Shown: positions 12,300 to 18,917 of the stretch, piece after piece
How the letters are laid out: each line of letters begins with the position of its first letter
Numbering within the stretch: the first letter of the stretch is position 1
From: a virus
Length of the DNA stretch: 20,183 nt
Reading direction: 5' to 3' (one strand)
IMG/VR virus record: IMGVR_UViG_3300009774_000031
Span: 1 to 20,183 of that record
Notes under the pieces: model-generated
What the model was told of the DNA's origin: nothing
Database searches by the model: none
What the model saw: only the letters and a program-made list of their open reading frames with translations
Program-made: the position numbers and the translations under genes

Positions 12300-13445
12300 A
12301 TGAAGCTCCTCACCGAGCGCCGCCGCCGCTGGTTCGCACGACGCAGACACTATGAGGCGAAACGCAAATCGCGAAAGCTTCACCCGAAGCTGATACAAGT
12401 CCTTGTGGCTGGAAGTTCCTTTGTCGCACCGGCGGGACGTGCAGAGCCTATGCCCGAAGTCCTATGTTTTGACGAGGACTGTCAAGGCACCGTCGAGGCT
12501 CTCGCGCAGGTTCGCAATCGGCTGTTCACGCCGATAAGAGGCGGCACGCAGCTCAGGCTACGTCGAATAGGAAACCGTCGGCAGATTAGCACGGGTAGTT
12601 ACAAAGCACTTGAATGCATCAAGCGGATCACCCCAGCAGCAGCTCTAGTGTTGGCAGCGGAGTACGACCGGGTCGGAGAGATCGCCAAGAAGCCTCAGGC
12701 CCTGGTGAACATACCTGCATGGGATACGTCGGTTCGGACCATGCTGCAGGGAATTGGCTTCTTGGCACTATTTGGCATTGTAGATGGCGATGCTACATCG
12801 ACAGATGTTGGTGGCACGGCTGTGCTGCGCATGAGGACCGGCAGAACTCACGATCCAGTTGCGATCAATGACCTTGTGGAGAGCTTGAAGCTTCTCTTTC
12901 CTGCCTCGGATCACCCTGATCAAGCTAAGACAATGGGCCTATTTGGGGCGCTTACCGAGGCAGTCGGAAACGTTGTCCACCATGCCTATCCTGCAAACGG
13001 AACATACATCGCACCGCACGTTGGGCGCTGGTGGATGACAGGTGCTGTGGATCGCGATGCCGGTTGGACTGCTGCTGCAGTGTATGACCAAGGGACGACG
13101 ATCCCGGTGAGCTTGCCAGACTGGGCGAACTATCCGGGAGTGAAACGCCGCGTTATAGAGATGGCACAGCGGCTACAACTGACCCATGAGGCGGGGTCTC
13201 CACGATGGGATGGACATGCGATTGAGGCTGCGGTGGAGGAGTCTTCCACGTCAACTGGCTTATCCGGTCGTGGACATGGGTTGGCGCAGATGCGAGAGTT
13301 CGTTGACGCCTGCCAGGATGGGCGCCTACGAATCCTAAGCAGATACGGGGAGGTTGTCTTCCGACCCAATCAGAGACCATATGTCAACCATCATCGTGCT
13401 CCTATCTCCGGAACCCTGGTTGAGTGGAGCGTTCTTCTTCGATGA
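12300..13445 (+). CDS. GHKL/HATPase-type ATP-binding protein (cargo island gene 1)
   Basis: Starts at the ATG at 12300 (381 residues); a TTG at 12285 adds five residues. The first 35 residues are very basic (ERRRRWFARRRHYEAKRKSR). Counting from the TTG, the N-terminal 200 residues carry a possible STAS-like or receiver-type region I cannot name, including FDEDCQGTVEALAQVRNRL. The C-terminal half has the GHKL ATP-binding boxes: N box LTEAVGNVVHHAY (E225, N229), G1 box YDQGTTIP (D268, G270), and G2 box GRGHGLAQM (328-336), ending GTLVEWSVLL. Anti-sigma kinases of the SpoIIAB/RsbW type use this domain to bind ATP and phosphorylate STAS partners. The next gene is STAS-like, which fits such a pair. 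Codon use (AGA, ATA, TAT) differs sharply from the phage genes, indicating foreign origin. Confidence 0.82.
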   Translation: MKLLTERRRRWFARRRHYEAKRKSRKLHPKLIQVLVAGSSFVAPAGRAEPMPEVLCFDEDCQGTVEALAQVRNRLFTPIRGGTQLRLRRIGNRRQISTGSYKALECIKRITPAAALVLAAEYDRVGEIAKKPQALVNIPAWDTSVRTMLQGIGFLALFGIVDGDATSTDVGGTAVLRMRTGRTHDPVAINDLVESLKLLFPASDHPDQAKTMGLFGALTEAVGNVVHHAYPANGTYIAPHVGRWWMTGAVDRDAGWTAAAVYDQGTTIPVSLPDWANYPGVKRRVIEMAQRLQLTHEAGSPRWDGHAIEAAVEESSTSTGLSGRGHGLAQMREFVDACQDGRLRILSRYGEVVFRPNQRPYVNHHRAPISGTLVEWSVLLR

Positions 13446-13460
13446 GCAGGACGGTGCGAG

Positions 13461-13805
13461 ATGACGACGTTGCGGGTTAAAGACTATGCGGCCGCGCCTG
13501 GTGGGCGCTACCGCAAGGACGGGCCGTATAGCGGTGAGGAGTTCCGGGACGACATCCTCGTCCCCCGGCTCTTGGATGCTGTGACCCGGAACGAGCAGGT
13601 CGTGGTCGAGCTGGACGGCGTGTCTGGCTACGGCTCGTCGTTCCTGGAGGAGGTCTTCGGAGGCCTCGTTCGCCGCGGCGTGATCGCACAGCAGGACGTT
13701 GCACGGTTGCTGCAGGTGCTTGCTAAGGAACACCTGTTCAAGCCGCAGCAGATGCTTGTCGAACGCTACATGCGGCGCGCGCAGGAGATGATGCCACAAG
13801 GCTAG
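13461..13805 (+). CDS. STAS-like DUF4325 protein (cargo island gene 2)
   Basis: A 114-residue protein 15 bases after the ATPase stop, with GGACGG upstream. The signature GYGSSFLEEVFGGLVRRG (residues 56-73) is the core of DUF4325, a STAS-like domain in which a Ser-Ser-Phe-Leu-Asp/Glu-Glu segment marks the helix that takes phosphate in true STAS antagonists. The preceding strand VVVELDGV (residues 47-54) and N-terminal FRDDILVPRL agree. DUF4325 proteins are commonly encoded next to HATPase proteins, and together they resemble a partner-switching pair. Its role here is probably to bind the ATPase and relay a signal. Composition is between that of the ATPase gene and the phage genes. Confidence 0.82.
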   Translation: MTTLRVKDYAAAPGGRYRKDGPYSGEEFRDDILVPRLLDAVTRNEQVVVELDGVSGYGSSFLEEVFGGLVRRGVIAQQDVARLLQVLAKEHLFKPQQMLVERYMRRAQEMMPQG

Positions 13806-13822
13806 AGGCTCCGTTCAGCGGC

Positions 13823-14317
13823 GTGCTGCCCGTTTGGGTTGTCCCCGTCGTCACCTTCGGGTCCGCAATCCTCGGATCGATGGTGGCGTTTGGCGTCCAG
13901 CGGCGGCGTTACATTACCGACCGCCTGGCTGCTTCCATCGACGGCCTGTGCAGCGAAATCAACAACGCTGCTGACAAGGCGACCTCCTACTGGTTGACGG
14001 AGGGCGACACAGATACGGCCCGCGTTCTGTTGCGCCTGGCCGAATACGAGCTTGTGGGTCGCCAGAGCCGCATCCAGGAACTGATCGGTGCGCTGTATAT
14101 TCAGGATGAGCGGCTGGTCATTGCCGACCTCGACGACCTGATAATCAGCCTTATCGATGCCATGACCGGCGGCGACTTCCGCGTGACAGGCCGCCCGTAT
14201 GACCCGTTTCGTGCCGCCGAGGTGCAGACCGTCGCGGCCCGGCTGAACGGTTGTCTGCGCGCTGGGCTGAGCCGCCATGTCCGCGGCTGGGTTCAGCGTC
14301 CATTCAGATGGCGTTAA
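13823..14317 (+). CDS. Small protein with N-terminal membrane helix (cargo island gene 3, unknown function)
   Basis: A 164-residue protein starting at the GTG at 13823, 17 bases after the DUF4325 stop; no ATG offers a better start and the ribosome-binding signal is weak. Residues 3-24 (PVWVVPVVTFGSAILGSMVA and following) form one clear membrane helix, followed by a basic QRRRY stop-transfer stretch, so the rest lies in the cytoplasm. The cytoplasmic part is helical and includes IDGLCSEINNAADKATSYW, ARVLLRLAEYELVGRQSRIQ, ELIGALYIQ and DLDDLIISLIDAMTGGDF. No family is recognised. As the third gene of the ATPase/STAS-like set it is a candidate membrane effector or anchor, a common architecture in abortive defence systems; this is inference. 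Confidence 0.62.
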   Translation: MLPVWVVPVVTFGSAILGSMVAFGVQRRRYITDRLAASIDGLCSEINNAADKATSYWLTEGDTDTARVLLRLAEYELVGRQSRIQELIGALYIQDERLVIADLDDLIISLIDAMTGGDFRVTGRPYDPFRAAEVQTVAARLNGCLRAGLSRHVRGWVQRPFRWR

Positions 14318-14360
14318 AGACGTAGCCTGCGTGAAGCACATTGCTTTCATGAAAGGCGTC

Positions 14361-14645
14361 ATGCACCCTCTCACCATCCGGCCTAACGTTGCCGACAACG
14401 CCACCCCCCGCGTGGTGAACCCGGCCATCCTGGGCGGCACGCCGGTCGTGGGCGGCACGCGGGTTCCCGCGGCGACTCTGGTGGATTCTCTGCTCCACGG
14501 GTATCCCGACTAGGACATCATGGACGACTACCCCACCCTGCCCGCAGACTGGCGCGGCGCCGTCAAGGCCTGGGCGGATGGCACATTCGGCCCGGGGTGG
14601 CGCCGGCCCGCGACTGCCGCCCATAGGCGCTGCAAAGGCTTTTGA
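14361..14645 (+). pseudogene. Broken DUF433 antitoxin gene (amber codon inside)
   Basis: From the ATG at 14361 (14349 is an in-frame alternative) the protein reads VVNPAILGGTPVVGGTRVPA and SLLHGYPD, the classic DUF433 core (ILGGxPVxxGTRVP...L...GY). A TAG at 14511-14513 interrupts it. The same frame then continues DIMDDYPTLPADW, exactly what should follow in DUF433 (E-E-I-L-x-D-Y-P-x-L), and runs to TGA at 14643-14645. A single base change from GAG to TAG would explain the break. DUF433 proteins are antitoxins for DUF5615-type PIN-like toxins, whose remnant follows directly. Confidence 0.78.
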
Positions 14646-14758
14646 TCGACGAGTGCCTGTCTAAGGCGCTTGTCCAAGTCGCGGTTGGCCGCGGCTACCC
14701 CGCCGACTTCGTGCCGCACATCGGCAAGGCCGGCCTGTCCGACCGTGACCATCCCTTG
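14642..14758 (+). pseudogene. Truncated DUF5615-type PIN-like toxin gene
   Basis: The TTG at 14642 overlaps the antitoxin stop (TTGA), the usual coupling of such pairs. The frame begins LIDECLSKALVQVAVGRGYP and continues ADFVPHIGKAGLSDRD, the N-terminal signature of DUF5615 PIN-like toxins (LLIDECLSPALV...G...H...GKAGLxDWD), including the acidic Asp-Glu pair expected at the nuclease site. After about 39 residues it runs into the palindromic repeat at 14757, and the remaining two thirds are gone. With its antitoxin also broken, this toxin-antitoxin module is dead. Confidence 0.72.
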
Positions 14759-14856
14759 TCGTTGCGAGGCGCGCTTGCGCCGCGGCATGGGGGGGCGGCC
14801 AGGACTGCGATGACGGCCCCTGGACTGCCGCGCCGCCAGAGCGGCTCGCAATGACG
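14757..14856 (-). repeat. Palindromic interspersed repeat, copy 5 (opposite orientation)
   Basis: Begins GTTGCGAGGCGCGCTTGCGC and ends GAGCGGCTCGCAATGACG, which is the reverse complement of the arm order in the other copies. It truncates the DUF5615 remnant, so it arrived after, or together with, the decay of that gene. It is more diverged than the other full-length copies. The 78 bases from here to the ATG at 14935 hold nothing recognised except the GGAG site of the next gene. Confidence 0.88.
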
Positions 14857-14934
14857 ATGCCCTAACACAAGGGTCATAGCGCAAGGCCGCATGACACTGC
14901 GCCCCTGACGCCTCCAGCCCCCGGAGCACCCGCA

Positions 14935-15303
14935 ATGCCAGACCTCCACCACGCCTGGGGCGGCGACCTGCGCGCCTCGCCGACCGGGGACCTCGCCGCC
15001 ACCGCCGGGCCGGCGCTCGGCACCGAGCGGGTGTTGCGCCGCCTGCTCACCAACCCCGGGGACTACCTGTGGCAGCCCGGCTACGGCGCCGGCCTTGCCC
15101 GCTTCGTCGGCCAGCCCGCCGACCCCGCCGCCATACGCGCCCTGGTCCGCCAACAGATGCTCCGCGAAGCTGCCGTGGCGCCCGAGCCGGAGCCGGTCAT
15201 CGACGTGCAGTCCGACCCGGGCGGCACCCTGTCCGTCCAGGTCCGCTATGCCGACGCCGAGACGGCGGAGGCGCGGACCCTCACCCTCCAACTTCCGGGG
15301 TAA
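14935..15303 (+). CDS. Baseplate wedge protein gpW (gp25-like)
   Basis: A 122-residue protein with GGAG at about 14921 and ATG at 14935. It contains LLTNPGDYLWQPGYGAGLAR, the gp25/gpW signature: a Pro-Gly/Asp-(Y) turn followed by x-x-PxYGxGL. The following helix has ALVRQQMLREAAVAPEPEPV and the C-terminal strands are VQVRYADAETAEARTLTLQL. gpW-type proteins start baseplate wedge assembly and contact the sheath. Normally it directly follows gpV; the interruption marks the cargo island's insertion point. The gene is followed by gpJ after six bases. Confidence 0.8.
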   Translation: MPDLHHAWGGDLRASPTGDLAATAGPALGTERVLRRLLTNPGDYLWQPGYGAGLARFVGQPADPAAIRALVRQQMLREAAVAPEPEPVIDVQSDPGGTLSVQVRYADAETAEARTLTLQLPG

Positions 15304-15309
15304 CGCGCC

Positions 15310-16419
15310 ATGCAGCTTCCCTTGCAGGACTTTGCCGCCCTGGTGCGGACCCAGGCGGCGGCGGTGCGCGGCGGGGCCGCCGGGCTGATCGACCTGTCCG
15401 TCGGATCGGTGCTGCGCGCCATCCTGGAGGCCAACGCCTCCGTCGGGCTGTGGGTCCAGTGGCTGATCCTGCAGGTGCTGGCGACCACGCGGGCCTCCAC
15501 CAGCCAGGGGGCGGACCTGGACACCTGGGTCGGCGACTTCGGGTTGCAGCGGCTGGCGGGGGTGGCGGCCTATGGCGCCGTGCGGTTCAGCCGCGGGGTG
15601 CCGGGCCTGGCGGCGTCCGTCCCGGTGGGCGCGCTGGTGCGGACGGCCGGGCCGCAGCCGCTGAGCTTCGCCGTGGCCGCCGACCCGGCCAACCCCGCCT
15701 GGACCGGCGGCGCCTACGCCATGGCGGCCGGCGCCACCGACCTCGCCCTGCCCGTCCGCGCCCTTGCGCCGGGCGCCGCCGGCAACGTGCGGCCCGGCGC
15801 CATCGTGCAGCTCGCCACCGCCATCCCCGGCATCGACGCCGTGCTAAACGACGGACCCTTGCAGGGCGGGCTGGACGCAGAGGCCGACGCCGCCTTACGC
15901 ACCCGGTTCGGCGGCTACATCGACAGCCGCACCCGCGCGACGCCGCAGGCCGTGGCCTGGGCCGTGGGGTCCCTGCGCCAGGGCCTGTCCGTCAGCATCG
16001 CCGAGCGGCTGGACACCGCCGGGGCCGAGCGGCCGGGCCACTTCACCGTCACGCTGGACGACGGCACCGGCGCCCCCGGCGCGGATCTGCTGGCCGCCGC
16101 GGGCGCCGCCATCGAGGCGGTGCGGCCTGTCGGGTCCACCTATTCCGTCCGCGGCCCGCTGGTGCTGCAGACCGACGTGCGGATCACCCTGTCCGGCCCG
16201 GCCACCGGCGCCGCGGTGCAAGCGGCGGTGATCGCCACCCTGGCGGCGCTGCCTACCGGCGCCGGGCTGGCGCGGTCCCGGCTGGTGCAGGTTACCCACG
16301 ACGCCGACCCGGCGGTGGCCAGCGTGCGGGAGGTCCTGCTCAACGGGCTGGCCGCCGACCTGGCGGTGCCGGGCCACGGCCTGATCCGGCCCGGCACCGT
16401 TACGGTGGTGCTGGCATGA
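15310..16419 (+). CDS. Baseplate wedge protein gpJ (baseplate J-like)
   Basis: A 369-residue protein, near the family's usual length. Signature elements are SVGSVLRAILEANASVGLWV (residues 29-48), TSQGADLDTWVGDFGLQRLA, the GAVRFSR / VPVGALVRT beta elements, GAAGNVRPGAIVQLATAIPG, EADAALRTRFGGYIDSRTRA and a C-terminal half with the expected GPATGAAVQAAVIATLAALP. Together these identify the baseplate J-like family (P2 gpJ, T4 gp6, Mu gp47). It forms the wedge ring around the hub and transmits fibre binding to the sheath. It is overlapped by gpI (ATGA). Confidence 0.88.
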   Translation: MQLPLQDFAALVRTQAAAVRGGAAGLIDLSVGSVLRAILEANASVGLWVQWLILQVLATTRASTSQGADLDTWVGDFGLQRLAGVAAYGAVRFSRGVPGLAASVPVGALVRTAGPQPLSFAVAADPANPAWTGGAYAMAAGATDLALPVRALAPGAAGNVRPGAIVQLATAIPGIDAVLNDGPLQGGLDAEADAALRTRFGGYIDSRTRATPQAVAWAVGSLRQGLSVSIAERLDTAGAERPGHFTVTLDDGTGAPGADLLAAAGAAIEAVRPVGSTYSVRGPLVLQTDVRITLSGPATGAAVQAAVIATLAALPTGAGLARSRLVQVTHDADPAVASVREVLLNGLAADLAVPGHGLIRPGTVTVVLA

Positions 16420-16961
16420 GGGGCGACGGGACGGACATCCTCCGCCGCCTGCGCCTGGCGTTGCCCCGGCGCTGGTTCGCCGACGACGCCCCTGTGCTGG
16501 ATGGCTTGCTGTCCGGCCTGGCGTCGCCCTGGTCCGGGTTATACGCCTTGTTGCAGGAAGTGCGCCGGCAATCGCGCATCGCCACCGCGACCGGCGCGTT
16601 CCTGGATGGCGCTGGCGCCGACCTGTTCGGCGGCACCCTGCCGCGCCGCGCGGGGGAGGCCGACGACCCTTACCGCGCCCGTATCGCCCGTGCGCTCCGC
16701 CGCGCCCGCGCCACCCGCGCCGGGCTGCTGGACGCGGCGGCGGAGGCCGGCAGCACCGCCCGGGTGTTCGAGCCGGCGCGGCCCCCCGACACCGGGGTCT
16801 ATAACGGCCCCGGCCTGGCCTGGGGCGTGGCCGGCGGCTGGGGGTCCCTGCAGATGCCGCTGGAGTGCCTGGTGACGCTTCAACCCGACACGCCTGACGC
16901 CCGCGCCGCCCTGGCCGCCGCGCTGCCGGCTGGCGGCGCGGCTTGGGTGCGGGGCGCTTAG
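16416..16961 (+). CDS. Baseplate/tail protein gpI-like
   Basis: A 181-residue protein starting at the ATG at 16416, overlapping the gpJ stop by four bases. Features are LLSGLASPWSGLYALLQEVR, RIATATGAFLDGAGADLFGG, LPRRAGEADDPYRARIARAL and RARATRAGLLDAAAEAGSTA, with a C-terminal VTLQPDTPDARAALAAALPA. The first part resembles the 'LD.iA.D.lG..L.R..gEsD..YR.RI' pattern of gpI-type and Mu gp48-type proteins, which attach tail fibres to the baseplate. Its stop overlaps the stop of the convergent minus-strand gene (TTAG at 16958-16961). The next plus-strand gene is the tail fibre, in keeping with this role. Confidence 0.75.
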   Translation: MRGDGTDILRRLRLALPRRWFADDAPVLDGLLSGLASPWSGLYALLQEVRRQSRIATATGAFLDGAGADLFGGTLPRRAGEADDPYRARIARALRRARATRAGLLDAAAEAGSTARVFEPARPPDTGVYNGPGLAWGVAGGWGSLQMPLECLVTLQPDTPDARAALAAALPAGGAAWVRGA

Positions 16962-17446
16962 CCCCCCTGGCCCCGGCCCGCGCAGGCCCCCAGTGCCTTG
17001 ATCGCTGCGGCCGAGCCGACCAGCGGCTCCTCGTATTCCTTCTCCGCCACCTCCAGCGTCAGCGCGTTGCCGGCGGCGAAGTCGGTGAACACCTTGTTGG
17101 GGTTCTCGACCGGCACGACGACCATGTGGGTGTCCGCCGCGACGCCCTGGCCCAGCACCGCCTTGCCGCCGTCCACCTGGAACCGCACCGGGTAGATCTT
17201 GCCCTCGGTCAGTTTCGCGTCCGGCTCCATCACCAGGAAGAAGGTCTCGCCGGCCTTGGTGGCGGCGAAGCCGACCATGGACTTGTCCTCGTATGTCAGC
17301 GTGGCGATGCAGGACTTGAAGCTGCCGTCGTCGTTGCGGCTATCGACCACCTTCCAGTCGCCGACCTCAATGGTGCCCCCGGCCTTCTGCGCCAGGGCAG
17401 GGGACGCAAACGCGCCCAACAGGGCGGCGGCAAGGATCAGTCGCAT
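16958..17446 (-). CDS. Small exported protein, antisense within the tail module (cargo)
   Basis: A 162-residue protein starting at the ATG complementary to 17444-17446, with GGAGACC upstream. MRLILAAALLGAFASPALA followed by Gln is a typical Sec signal peptide (n, h and c regions with Ala-x-Ala at residues 17-19), so a periplasmic or secreted protein is expected. The mature part has GDWKVVDSRNDDGSFKSCIA, SMVGFAATKAGETFFLVMEP, KIYPVRFQVDGG and two Cys that could form a disulfide. It weakly recalls IalB-type secreted proteins (a GDW start and central Cys), but the match is not firm. It is the only antisense gene here and is convergent with gpI; such genes in phage structural operons are often lysogenic-conversion genes expressed from their own promoter. 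No promoter was identified in the 92 bases upstream. Confidence 0.7.
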   Translation of the reverse strand: MRLILAAALLGAFASPALAQKAGGTIEVGDWKVVDSRNDDGSFKSCIATLTYEDKSMVGFAATKAGETFFLVMEPDAKLTEGKIYPVRFQVDGGKAVLGQGVAADTHMVVVPVENPNKVFTDFAAGNALTLEVAEKEYEEPLVGSAAAIKALGACAGRGQGG

Positions 17447-17538
17447 CGGTGGTCTCCATTGTTCCCGGACCCGTGACGGTAAACCCCCGGCGATCCTACG
17501 CAATCCCCAGTGAACAAATCCCTACACGGAGGCCCCCC

Positions 17539-18783
17539 TTGGACCGACAGATCGTCTATCCCGGCTCCATCCCGCTCGACACCGACCTGCTGCGGGTCCA
17601 GCGCAACACCCTGCTGGCGCTGGGCGCGCTGTCCCGCGCCGTGCTGGGGGAGGGGCCGGTGGCGGACGGCCTGGCCTGCGTGCCAGTGGGCGCGGGCTGG
17701 GCCGTCGTGGTCGGGCCGGGCAGCCTGACCTGGCTCGCCGCCACCGACGCCACGCCCTATGGCGCGCTGGGCGCGGACCCCGTGCCGCTGGTGCAGACCG
17801 GCATCAACCGGGAGTTCGTCACCCTGACCTTCACCGGCCCGCCAGACGGGGACCATGCGCTGACCTGGCTGATCCAGGCCGCGCTGGACCCGCACGACGC
17901 CGGGCCGGTGGCGCTGCCGTACTGGAACGCCGGCAACCCCGCCGTCCCCTGGAGCGGCCCCGGCAACGGCGGCCAGGCGCAGAACACCCAGCGGGTGATG
18001 CGCGTCAAGTTCTCCGCCAAGCCCGGCCAGCCGCAGCCGCTGGGCGACCCGCAGCCGCCGGCCGCCGACCCCGGCTGGGTCGGGCTGCACACCGTCATGA
18101 CCTACTTCGGCCGGCCGCTGACGGTGCCGGTCGATGTGCAGCCCCTGCCCGGCGGCCCCATGCTGCCCTTCACCCTGCCGGGCTTGGCGCCGGGCTTCAG
18201 CCGGCAGGAGGCGTTCGGCACCACCACCGTCTGGCGCGTCCCGCCCTTGGTGCGCCGCGCCCGGGTGCGCGTGGTGGGCGGCGGCGCGGGCGGCGGCGGC
18301 GGCGGGGCGGACTTCGGCGGCGGCGGTGGCGGGGCGGGCGGCTATGCCGAGGGCGTCGTGGCCGTGCAGCCCGGCGCCCTGGTCCCCATCCAGGTCGGCG
18401 CCGGCGGACCCGGCGCCGCGCCGCGCATCAACGGCGTGGTCGGCGGGGCAAGCTGGTTCGGCGGCCAGACGCCCCCGGGCATCGCCGCAGGCGGCGGCAC
18501 GGGCGGGCATTCCGGCAACCCCGACAGCCGCGGCGGCGAGGGCGGGCTGGGCCTGGCCGGGCTGCTGCAAAGCGCGGGCGGCGGCGGCGGGGACGGCGCG
18601 ATCCTGGCCGGCATCCCCGCCGGGCTGGGCGGCGCCAGCGCGCTGGGCGGCGGCGGGCGCGCGGCGCTGGGCGGCGGCCCGCAGAACAGCGCCCGCGGCC
18701 CCGGCGGCGGCGGCGGCGGTGGCTATGGCGACAACTCCCCCGGCGGCAGCGGCGCCGCCGGCGTGGTGATCGTCGAGTACTGA
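17539..18783 (+). CDS. Tail fibre protein with a glycine-rich C-terminal domain
   Basis: The preferred start is the TTG at 17539, preceded by ACGGAGG (17526-17532), giving 414 residues; the frame extends upstream without signals. The N-terminal 200 residues start DRQIVYPGSIPLDTDLLRVQ and appear to be the baseplate-attachment half. From about residue 245 the protein is extremely Gly-rich, with runs of Gly interrupted by YAEGVVAVQPGALVPIQVGA and GGASWFGGQTPPG, ending GVVIVEY. The V-x-V-GGG...GGYAEG...PGxxxxxxVGAGG pattern is that of Gly-rich fibre-tip domains (Gly_rich_2-like), which form sandwiches of polyglycine helices in some phage adhesins. It probably carries host recognition. Confidence 0.78.
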   Translation: MDRQIVYPGSIPLDTDLLRVQRNTLLALGALSRAVLGEGPVADGLACVPVGAGWAVVVGPGSLTWLAATDATPYGALGADPVPLVQTGINREFVTLTFTGPPDGDHALTWLIQAALDPHDAGPVALPYWNAGNPAVPWSGPGNGGQAQNTQRVMRVKFSAKPGQPQPLGDPQPPAADPGWVGLHTVMTYFGRPLTVPVDVQPLPGGPMLPFTLPGLAPGFSRQEAFGTTTVWRVPPLVRRARVRVVGGGAGGGGGGADFGGGGGGAGGYAEGVVAVQPGALVPIQVGAGGPGAAPRINGVVGGASWFGGQTPPGIAAGGGTGGHSGNPDSRGGEGGLGLAGLLQSAGGGGGDGAILAGIPAGLGGASALGGGGRAALGGGPQNSARGPGGGGGGGYGDNSPGGSGAAGVVIVEY

Positions 18784-18797
18784 CCGCCAACGGACTG

Positions 18798-18896
18798 CGT
18801 CATTGCGAGCCACTTGCGGCGTGGCAATCCAGGGGCCGCCAGCGCAAGCCCTTGCCGCCCCTGGATTGCCGCGTCGCTGCGCTCCTCGCAATGACA
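18798..18896 (+). repeat. Palindromic interspersed repeat, copy 6
   Basis: Begins CGTCATTGCGAGCCACTTGC with inner pair AATCCAGGGGC / GCCCCTGGATT (one mismatch). The right arm differs from the other copies (CGTCGCTGCGCTCCTCGCAA), so this copy belongs to a slightly different subtype. It lies 15 bases after the fibre stop and ends 21 bases before the next ATG. Confidence 0.88.
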
Positions 18897-18917
18897 CCCC
18901 TAGCAGGAGCATCCTCC

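Noticed and set aside
12278-12358. Short plus-strand frame starting at ATG 12278
   Set aside because: Only about 25 codons, overlaps the ATPase start, and shows no protein-like features.
15069-16415. Long plus-strand frame upstream of gpI in the same frame
   Set aside because: It overlaps gpW and gpJ, both well supported, and is Arg/Gly-rich without motifs; only the part from 16416 onward is real.
2303-18896. Repeats as a CRISPR array, tRNA genes or insertion sequences
   Set aside because: Copies are kilobases apart, not regularly spaced, encode nothing and lack tRNA features. They are palindromic interspersed repeats.
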